Below are positions 50,804 through 57,319 of a stretch of DNA of 64,000 nt, one piece after another. Origin of the DNA: CAVRRZ01 sp963723745 (lineage in GTDB: Bacteria; Actinomycetota; Actinomycetes; Mycobacteriales; Geodermatophilaceae). Position 1 is the first letter of the stretch; each line of letters opens with the position of its first letter. The position numbers were made by a program, and so were the translations under genes. Below the pieces are notes generated by a model. It saw only the letters and a list, made by a program, of their open reading frames with translations, had not been told where the DNA came from and searched no databases. The DNA is taken from positions 248,001 to 312,000 of the forward strand of contig CAVRRZ010000004.1 in the NCBI GenBank assembly GCA_963723745.1, written 5' to 3'.

Positions 50804-51482
50804 GGGGTTCCTGCCCGCGGCGCACGCCGTGGGGTGGACCGTGGCCGCCGCGCCGTTCGTGGTCCACGGCGCCCGGGCCGTGGTGACGGAGGTCCGCGAG
50901 CGCCCGGAGTCGACGCTGCTGCTCGGCGCGGCCGGTGCCTTCACCTTCGTGCTCAGCGCGATCAAGCTGCCGTCGGTCACCGGCAGCTCCAGCCACCCGA
51001 CCGGGACCGGCGCCGGGGCGATCCTGTTCCGGCCACCGGTGATGGCCCTGCTCGGCACGGTGGTCCTGCTCTTCCAGGCGCTGCTGCTCGCGCACGGCGG
51101 GCTGACCACCCTGGGGGCCAACGCCTTCGCCTTCGCCGTCGTCGGCCCCTGGGTCGGGTACGGCGCCTACCGGCTCACGCGGGCGCTCGGTGGCGGGCTG
51201 CTGCCCGGCGTCTTCGCCGGCATGGCGCTGGCCGACCTCGCCACCTACGTCACCACGTCGCTGCAGCTCGCGCTGGCCTTCCCCGACCCGGCCAGCGGCC
51301 TGGCCGGCGCCGCCGCGAAGTTCCTCGGCGTCTTCGCCGTGACCCAGATCCCGCTGGCCATCGGCGAGGGGCTGCTCGGCGTCCTGCTGTTCCGCGTCCT
51401 GACGGTCAACGCCCGGCCCGAGCTGGAACGGCTCGGCCTCCTCCGGCCCGCGCCGGTGCCGGCCGCCGGAGGTCCGGCATGA
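50790..51482 (+). CDS. cbiM: Cobalt ECF importer substrate-specific membrane protein CbiM
   Basis: A 230-residue membrane protein starting MHIAEGFLP; the N-terminal Met-His is the metal ligand of CbiM/NikM proteins. SAIKLPSVTGSSSHPTGTGA near residue 55 is the second metal-binding loop, followed by ALLLAHGGLTTLGANAFA. About six hydrophobic helices. It captures Co2+ (or Ni2+) for the CbiNQO module encoded next. Intact. Confidence 0.95.
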   Translation: MHIAEGFLPAAHAVGWTVAAAPFVVHGARAVVTEVRERPESTLLLGAAGAFTFVLSAIKLPSVTGSSSHPTGTGAGAILFRPPVMALLGTVVLLFQALLLAHGGLTTLGANAFAFAVVGPWVGYGAYRLTRALGGGLLPGVFAGMALADLATYVTTSLQLALAFPDPASGLAGAAAKFLGVFAVTQIPLAIGEGLLGVLLFRVLTVNARPELERLGLLRPAPVPAAGGPA

Positions 51483-51788
51483 GCCGCCGCCGGCTGGTCG
51501 ACCTGCTGATCGTCGTCGCCGTGGTCGCACTGTTCGCTGGTCCCGCTGCTCGTGGACGGCGGCGCGTCGGAGTTCGGCGGCACCGACGCCGCGGTGACCG
51601 AGGAACTCGAGGCAGGCGGCTACACCCCCTGGTTCGAGTCCGTCTTCAGCCCGGCCGGGGAGGTGGAGTCGGGGCTCTTCGCCCTGCAGGCCGCGATCGG
51701 TGGTGGGGTGCTCGGCTACGTCCTCGGCCGGCTGCGCGGCCGGCGCCTGGCCCAGGAGAAGGCGACCCCGGGGAGCCCGACGCCGTGA
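51479..51788 (+). pseudogene. cbiN: Cobalt transport protein CbiN, one-base frameshift
   Basis: The N-terminal helix LVDLLIVVAVVALFA is followed by an extra base near 51540; the other frame continues LLVDGGASEFGGTDAAVTEE, YTPWFESVFSPAGEVESGLF and the second helix LQAAIGGGVLGYVLGRLRG. The periplasmic GTDAAVTE...PWF segment and two-helix layout are typical of CbiN, the auxiliary subunit of CbiMNQO. Span 310 bases (103 codons plus one). Confidence 0.88.
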
Positions 51789-52524
51789 CCGGGCTGGCGG
51801 TCGACGACGCCGCCTGGGCCAGCGCCTGGCGGCGCCGCTCCCCCGGCGACAAGCTGCTGCTGTGCGGCGGCCTGGTCGTCTGCGCCCTCGTGCTGCCGGC
51901 CTGGCCCGGCAGCGTCCTCGTCGGGCTCGGCGCCGTCGCGCTCGCGCTCGGCCCGGCCCGGGTACCCGCCCGCACCTTCGGCCGGGCGGTGCGCTGGTCC
52001 CGCTGGCGTTCATCGCCGTCGGCGCGCTGACCGCGGTCGTGGCGGTGGGCGCCGACGGGCTGGGCTGGGCGCCGGACGCCGCGGCCCGCGCCGGCTCGCT
52101 GGCCGGGCACGCTCTCGCCGGCACCGCCGCGGTCCTGCTCCTCGCCACGACGACGCCGATGTCGGACCTCCTGCCCGCGCTGCGGCGCCTGCACGTCCCC
52201 GACGCGGTCGTGGAGGTCGCCTCGGTCACCTACCGGTTGCTGTTCGTGCTGCTGGAGAGCCTGCGCACGATCCGGGAGGCGCAGGCTGCGCGGATGGGCT
52301 ACTCCTCACCACTACGGTCCTACCGATCCTCGGGTGCGCTGGCCGCGGCGGTGCTCACCCGCTCCTGGGACCGGGCCCGGCGGCTGCAGGACGGGCTGGC
52401 CGGCCGCGGCATGGAGACCGGGCTGCGGGTGCTGCCCGAGGTGCTGCCGTCGTCGCGGGTGTTCCGGACGGCCACGGCGGCCGGCCTCGCCGGGATCGTC
52501 GCCGTGACCCTGGCGGTCCGATGA
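51785..52524 (+). pseudogene. cbiQ: Cobalt ECF importer transmembrane protein CbiQ, frameshift
   Basis: The first part, LAVDDAAWASAWRRRSPGDK and two hydrophobic helices, reads from a GTG at 51785 to ARTFGRAV. Near 51990-52000 the frame changes and continues LVPLAFIAVGALTAVVAVGA, then LLLATTTPMSDLLPALRRL, YRLLFVLLESLRTIREAQAA (coupling helix to CbiO) and RRLQDGLAGRGMETGLRVL. About 245 residues if restored, normal for CbiQ. Overlaps cbiN and cbiO by four bases each. Confidence 0.88.
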
Positions 52525-53366
52525 GCCACCGCACGCTGACCGCCGAAGGGCTCGTGGTGGGTTACGAGCGCGGCCGCCCCGTGCTCGACGGCGCCTCGCT
52601 GACCGTGCCGGCCGGCCGCCGCCTGGCCCTCCTCGGGGCCAACGGCTCGGGGAAGACGACGCTGCTCCGCTGCCTGTCGGGTGCGCTGCCGCCGTCGTCC
52701 GGCCGGGTCGCTGTGGACGGCGTGCCCCTGCAGCACTCCCGGCGCGGGTTGCGCAGCCACCGGCAGGAGGTGCAACTGGTCCTGCAGGACCCCGACGACC
52801 AGCTGTTCAGCGCCTCGGTGGCCCAGGACATCTCGTTCGGCCCCCTGAACCTCGGGCTCGACGAGCCCACGGTCCGGGAGCGGGTGGACGAGGCCCTGCT
52901 CCTGCTCGCCGTCGACCACCTGGCCGGTCGCCCCACCCACCAGCTCAGCTACGGGGAGCGCAAGCGGGTCGCCATCGCCGGCGCCGTCGCGATGCGCCCC
53001 TGCGTCCTGCTGCTCGACGAGCCGACGGCGGGCCTGGACCCGTCCGCGGTCGCCGAGACGCTGGCCGCCCTCGCCCGGCTGCAGGAGCACGGCTCGACGG
53101 TCGTCATGAGCACCCACGACGTCGACCTCGCCCTGCGCTGGGCCGACGACGTGGCCGTCGTCGTGGACCGCGCGGTCGTGCAGGGCCGGCCCGAGGACGT
53201 CCTCGGCGACGGCGACCTGCTGGCCCGGGCACGGCTGGACCGGCCGTGGGCGCTCACCGTCGGCGCGCGGTTGCGCGAGCTCGGCCTGATCCCGGCGGGC
53301 GACCTGCCGCGGGACGCCGCCGCACTGGTCGCGGCGCTGCCCGAACGACCCGGGGTGCCGACGTGA
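52521..53366 (+). CDS. cbiO: Cobalt ECF importer ATP-binding protein CbiO
   Basis: A 281-residue ATPase: Walker A LLGANGSGKTTLLRCL (about residues 32-47), Q-loop VQLVLQDPDDQLFSASV, signature LSYGERKRVAIAGAVAM, Walker B VLLLDEPTAGLDP and switch His in VMSTHDVDLAL. It powers CbiMNQ. Intact; start overlaps cbiQ, stop overlaps cobE. Confidence 0.95.
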   Translation: MSHRTLTAEGLVVGYERGRPVLDGASLTVPAGRRLALLGANGSGKTTLLRCLSGALPPSSGRVAVDGVPLQHSRRGLRSHRQEVQLVLQDPDDQLFSASVAQDISFGPLNLGLDEPTVRERVDEALLLLAVDHLAGRPTHQLSYGERKRVAIAGAVAMRPCVLLLDEPTAGLDPSAVAETLAALARLQEHGSTVVMSTHDVDLALRWADDVAVVVDRAVVQGRPEDVLGDGDLLARARLDRPWALTVGARLRELGLIPAGDLPRDAAALVAALPERPGVPT

Positions 53367-53707
53367 CGACGGTCGGGGTGGGCGCCGTCCGCGGGGTGAC
53401 CTCCGACGAGGTGCTCGCCGCCGTCGACGCCGTCCTCCCCCCGGGCGCGGCCGACGTCCGGCTCGCGACCCTGGACGTGCGCGCCGTGGAGCCGGGGATC
53501 GCGTCGGCGGCCCGGGCGCGGGGCTGGCCCGTGACCGGGCACGCCGCAGCGCGGCTCGCGACGGTCGCGGTGCCCTCCCCCTCGACGCGGGTGGCCGCCC
53601 TGGTCGGCACGCCCTCGGTGGCCGAGGCCGCGGCGATGCTGGACGGCGGCACCCTCGTCGTGCGGCGGACCGTGATCGGCCGCGTCACCGTCGCGGTGTC
53701 GGTGTGA
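53363..53707 (+). CDS. cobE: CobE / CbiG C-terminal domain protein
   Basis: A 114-residue protein: TTVGVGAVRGVTSDEVLAAV, LATLDVRAVEPGIASAARAR, GWPVTGHAAARLATVAVPSP and VAEAAAMLDGGTLVVRRTVI match the CobE/CbiG C-terminal fold. In CbiG this domain helps open the delta-lactone in the oxygen-independent route; CobE's role in the aerobic route is unclear. The CbiG N-terminal and middle domains are absent. GTG start overlaps cbiO; stop overlaps the next gene. Confidence 0.87.
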   Translation: MTTVGVGAVRGVTSDEVLAAVDAVLPPGAADVRLATLDVRAVEPGIASAARARGWPVTGHAAARLATVAVPSPSTRVAALVGTPSVAEAAAMLDGGTLVVRRTVIGRVTVAVSV

Positions 53708-54747
53708 CCGATCTCCGGCACCACGGGGACGCCGAGCTGGCGCCGGGTCTGGTGGACCTGGCGGTCAACGTCCGGTCCGGCACTCCACCCGCCTGGCTGC
53801 GGACGGTGCTGCACGAGGCACTGGACGCCTGCGCCGGCTACCCCGACGCCGCGCCCGCCCGCGCCGCCGTCGCCGCCGCGCACGGCCGGCAGCCCTCCGA
53901 GGTGCTCCTGACGGCCGGCGCCGCGGAGACCTTCGTCCTCCTGGCCCGGGCCCTCCGGCCCAGGCGGGCGGTGCTCGTGCACCCGTCGTTCACCGAGCCG
54001 GAGGTCGCGCTGCGCTCGGCCGGCCATCCGGTCCACCGCCTGATGCTGCGGGCCGAGGACGGCTACCGGCTGGACCCGGCGGCCGTGCCCGAGGACGCCG
54101 ACCTGGTCGTCCTCGGGAACCCGACCAACCCGACGTCGGTCCTCCATCCGGCAGCGGACCTCGTCGCGCTCGCCCGTCCCGAGCGGGTGCTGGTCGTCGA
54201 CGAGGCGTTCGCCGACACGGTGCCGGGCGAGCCCGAGTCCCTCGCGCACCGCCGGGACGTGCCGGGCCTGCTGGTGGTGCGGAGCCTGACCAAGACGTGG
54301 GGGCTGGCCGGTCTCCGGGTCGGGTACGCGCTGGGCTCGGCCGATCTGGTCGAGGCGCTCGGCGCGCAGCAGCCGCCCTGGCCGGTCTCCTCGCCGGCAC
54401 TGGCCGCGCTGGCCGCCTGCACCACGCCGTCCGCCCGCGCGGAGGCCGAGGTGGCGGCCCGCGAGCTGAGCAACCGGCGGGCCGCGCTGCTGAGCGCTCT
54501 TCCGCCGGACGCGGTGGCCGAGGGCCGGCCGCGCTCGTCGTTCGTCCTCCTCCGGGTGCCCGACGGCGCGCGCGTGCGGCAGGCGCTGCGCGACCGCGGC
54601 TGGGCGGTCCGCCGAGGGGACACCTTCCCGGGGCTCACCCCCGACCACCTCCGTGTGGCCGTCCGGGACCCCGCCACCTCGTCCGCATTCGCGGCCGCGC
54701 TCGCCGGCGTCATGACCGTCGACCGCATCGCAGAGGAGACCCGTTGA
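53704..54747 (+). CDS. cobC: PLP-dependent aminotransferase-fold protein, probable threonine-phosphate decarboxylase-like (Rv2231c type)
   Basis: A 347-residue fold-type I PLP enzyme: LVDLAVNVRSGTPPAWLRTV, VLLTAGAAETFVLLARAL, LVVLGNPTNPTSVLHPAADL, VLVVDEAFADTVPGEPESL and the PLP lysine in VVRSLTKTWGLAGLRVGYAL. In B12 clusters this class makes aminopropanol phosphate from threonine phosphate or is linked to cobyric acid amidation; the Rv2231c subgroup is not fully characterised. The symbol cobC follows Rv2231c usage and is different from the phosphatase at 31113. Confidence 0.85.
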   Translation: MTDLRHHGDAELAPGLVDLAVNVRSGTPPAWLRTVLHEALDACAGYPDAAPARAAVAAAHGRQPSEVLLTAGAAETFVLLARALRPRRAVLVHPSFTEPEVALRSAGHPVHRLMLRAEDGYRLDPAAVPEDADLVVLGNPTNPTSVLHPAADLVALARPERVLVVDEAFADTVPGEPESLAHRRDVPGLLVVRSLTKTWGLAGLRVGYALGSADLVEALGAQQPPWPVSSPALAALAACTTPSARAEAEVAARELSNRRAALLSALPPDAVAEGRPRSSFVLLRVPDGARVRQALRDRGWAVRRGDTFPGLTPDHLRVAVRDPATSSAFAAALAGVMTVDRIAEETR

Positions 54748-55838
54748 GCACCGATCCGACACCGTTCGCCGGGACCCTGCTCGGCAGCACCGTCGCCGCC
54801 GTCGTCCGCCGGGACGCCGCGGCCGAGCGTGCCGCGCGCGAGCGGCTGGACCGGATGACGAAGCCGCCGGGTTCGCTCGGTCTGCTGGAGGACGTGGCCG
54901 CGCAGCTGGCCGGCATCGCCGGATCGTGCCCTGCGCCGTCGCCGGCGCCGGGAACCGTGGCCGTCTTCGCGGGCGACCACGGAGTGCACGCGCAGGGGGT
55001 CACGCCGTGGCCGCAGGAGGTGACCGCGCAGATGGTGGCCAACTTCCTCGCCGGTGGCGCGGTGGTGAACGCCTTCGCGGCCGGTATCGGCGCCTCGGTG
55101 ATCGTGGTCGACGTCGGTGTCGCGACCACGCTCGACCCCGCCCCCGGGTTGCTGGACCGGAAGGTGCGGCGGGGGACGGCGGACCTCGCGACCGGCGCGG
55201 CGATGACCGTGGACGAGGCGCGCCGGGCCGTCGAGGTGGGCATCGAGGTGGCCGCCTCCCTGGCCGCCGGTTCGGGTGTGCTGATCACCGGCGACATGGG
55301 GATCGGCAACACGACGGCCGCCGCGGCGCTGGTGTGCGCATTCACCGGCGCTTCCCCGTCCGCGGCCACGGGACGCGGCACGGGGGTCGACGACCCGACC
55401 CTCGCCCGGAAGGTGGACGTGGTCGGCCGCGCCGTGAGCCGGGTGAGCGACCGGCCGTCGAGCCCCGGAGCCGCGCTCGCCGCGCTGGCCGAGGTCGGCG
55501 GTCTGGAACACGCGGCCCTGGCCGGGTTCATCATCGGCGGGGCCGCCCACCGGGTCCCGGTGATCCTGGACGGCGTCATCGCGGGGTCGGCGGCGCTGGT
55601 CGCGGCCGCGCTGTGTCCCGCCGCACTCGACTACGTCCTCGCCGGGCACCTGTCGGTCGAGCCCGGGCACGCCGTCGCGCTGGCGCACCTGGGGCTGCGG
55701 CCTCTCCTCGGGCTGGACCTGCGGCTCGGTGAAGGAACCGGCGCCCTCCTGGCGCTGCCGCTGGTGAGCGGCGCCGCGCGGGCGCTCCGCGACGTGGCGA
55801 CCTTCGACTCGGCCGGCGTCACCGAGAAGAGCGGATGA
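54744..55838 (+). CDS. cobT: Nicotinate-nucleotide-dimethylbenzimidazole phosphoribosyltransferase
   Basis: A 364-residue CobT: RLDRMTKPPGSLGLLEDVAA, VAVFAGDHGVHAQGVTPWPQ, VTAQMVANFLAGGAVVNAFA, ITGDMGIGNTTAAAALVCAF and GFIIGGAAHRVPVILDGVIA. It activates the lower-ligand base as alpha-ribazole phosphate. It starts at a TTG overlapping the previous stop, the only gene here for which a TTG is clearly required. No BluB gene is seen, so the base must come from elsewhere in the genome or outside. Confidence 0.94.
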   Translation: MSTDPTPFAGTLLGSTVAAVVRRDAAAERAARERLDRMTKPPGSLGLLEDVAAQLAGIAGSCPAPSPAPGTVAVFAGDHGVHAQGVTPWPQEVTAQMVANFLAGGAVVNAFAAGIGASVIVVDVGVATTLDPAPGLLDRKVRRGTADLATGAAMTVDEARRAVEVGIEVAASLAAGSGVLITGDMGIGNTTAAAALVCAFTGASPSAATGRGTGVDDPTLARKVDVVGRAVSRVSDRPSSPGAALAALAEVGGLEHAALAGFIIGGAAHRVPVILDGVIAGSAALVAAALCPAALDYVLAGHLSVEPGHAVALAHLGLRPLLGLDLRLGEGTGALLALPLVSGAARALRDVATFDSAGVTEKSG

Positions 55839-55986
55839 GCGCCGCCGACGCGGCCGAGGGCTGCACCCCACCGTCGTGGCCGCCGAGGTGGTGCCCGGGG
55901 TGACCAGCGCGGTCGCCGTGCCCGCCCTGGCCGGGGTGCCGGTCAGGCACCGCGGGCTGACCCACGAGTCGCGCGACCCCTGGTGA
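55835..55986 (+). pseudogene. cobA: Remnant of a uroporphyrinogen-III C-methyltransferase (CobA)
   Basis: An ATG overlapping the cobT stop opens MSAADAAEGC, and after a frame change the segment EVVPGVTSAVAVPALAGVPV plus RHRGLTHE (55885-55970) is the conserved mid region of SUMT enzymes. Everything before and after is missing (a normal CobA has 250 or more residues), so an internal deletion plus loss of the C-terminus has occurred. Precorrin-2 synthesis must rely on another gene outside this window. Confidence 0.75.
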
Positions 55987-56273
55987 CCGCCGAGCGACCG
56001 CTACAGCGCTCCGCTACCCGCGCGGCGAACGAGGACGAGAGGCCGCTCTCGCCGCAGCCATGAGCGCGGCGCTCAGGCAGTCGAAGGGTTCGAACTGCTC
56101 CGACCGACCACCCTCGAGCAGGCGTTCCGACGCCAGGTGTGCTGGGCTGGTGGCAGCCCACTGACCGTTGACCGGTCGCGGCGGTGGGTCAGGCCCCGCG
56201 TGTCGAATCGGTGCATGCGGGGCCGCCTGGCGCTAGCCTGTTGTGGTCATCCTGCCTAGGCGAAAGTGCGGCC

Positions 56274-57032
56274 ATGGATGAGCCGAGCGCGCAGCCCCGG
56301 CACCGTCGTGGGCAGCCCTCCGCGCAGGCCACGGGTGGCGCCTTCGTGTCGGAAGACCTGTCGCAGCGGCTGGCCGACCTGGCACGGGACATGCAGCGTC
56401 AAGGGGACGCCGCCGCCGTCATGGACGTCATCGTCTCCGCGGCGGTGGCCATGGTGCCGGGCGCCGACGAAGCCACGATCAGCTTGACGCAGGGTCGGCG
56501 TCGTGTGGTGTCGGCGGCGGCGACCAGCGACGTGGCCAGGCGCTTCGACGACCTGCAGGAGGAAACGCAGCAGGGGCCGTGCACGGACGCCATGTACGAA
56601 CTCGAGACCATCAGGGTCGACGACCTTCCCAGCGACCCCCGCTGGCCCGACCTGGCGCGCCGCGTACCGGAGCAGGGCGTGGCCAGCATGTTGTGCTTCC
56701 AGCTGTTCGTCGAAGGCGACGACCTGGGGGCGCTGAACCTGCTGGCCCGTCAGCCGGGGGCGTTCACCGACGAGTCCGAGCGGATCGGGCTGCTGTTCGC
56801 CAGCCACGCCGCCGTAGCGGTTGCCCAGGCGCAGAAGGTGAACCACCTGGGCACGGCACTGGCGAGCCGGGACGTGATCGGCCAGGCCAAAGGCATCCTC
56901 ATGGAGCGCTACAAGATCACCGCGCCTCAGGCGTTCGCCCTGCTCGCGAGGGTCAGCATGGACACCAACCGCAAACTGCACGAGGTCGCCGACTACCTCG
57001 CGACGTCCGGGGTGCTCGCCACCGAACGTTAG
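56274..57032 (+). CDS. GAF-ANTAR domain RNA-binding regulator
   Basis: A 252-residue protein. GAF domain (about residues 45-175): VMDVIVSAAVAMVPGADEAT, QGPCTDAMYELETIRVDDL, PRWPDLARRVPEQGVASML and FTDESERIGLLFASHAAVAV. ANTAR domain (about 185-245): LASRDVIGQAKGILMERYKI, TAPQAFALLARVSMDTNRKL. ANTAR domains bind paired hairpins in nascent RNA and prevent termination. The GAF domain is a sensor of unknown input. Mycobacterial homologs of this two-domain layout affect stress and redox regulation. It lies upstream of a large PP2C regulator on the same strand. Confidence 0.92.
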   Translation: MDEPSAQPRHRRGQPSAQATGGAFVSEDLSQRLADLARDMQRQGDAAAVMDVIVSAAVAMVPGADEATISLTQGRRRVVSAAATSDVARRFDDLQEETQQGPCTDAMYELETIRVDDLPSDPRWPDLARRVPEQGVASMLCFQLFVEGDDLGALNLLARQPGAFTDESERIGLLFASHAAVAVAQAQKVNHLGTALASRDVIGQAKGILMERYKITAPQAFALLARVSMDTNRKLHEVADYLATSGVLATER

Positions 57033-57319
57033 GCAGAAGTCGCCGCCGTGTCCGAGGTTTCGACCACCGAGTCGGGGGCACCCCGGGTTCGCTGGGATCG
57101 TCTGGACAGCCCCGCACCGGGGCCGCGCGGCCAATCGCCGCAACGGCACGGTGCCTCGAGGGGTGCGGCCGTGGCTCACCGCTCGCAGCACGGGCACGCC
57201 CGCCCGCCTCACGAGGGTTGTCCTGGGCCGCGGGTCGCCGATTCGGTGCGCGCCCGGGCGCGTTCGCATGCGCGACGCCGCGGGACGCCGCGGGACGCCG
57301 GAACGAACGGTGACCGGAC
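57033..57319 (+). other. Gap between the GAF-ANTAR and PP2C genes
   Basis: 287 bases with no supported gene. A GACGCCGCGG unit is repeated in tandem near 57280-57300. An Arg/Gly-rich reading frame crosses the region but has no recognisable protein features. Confidence 0.4.
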
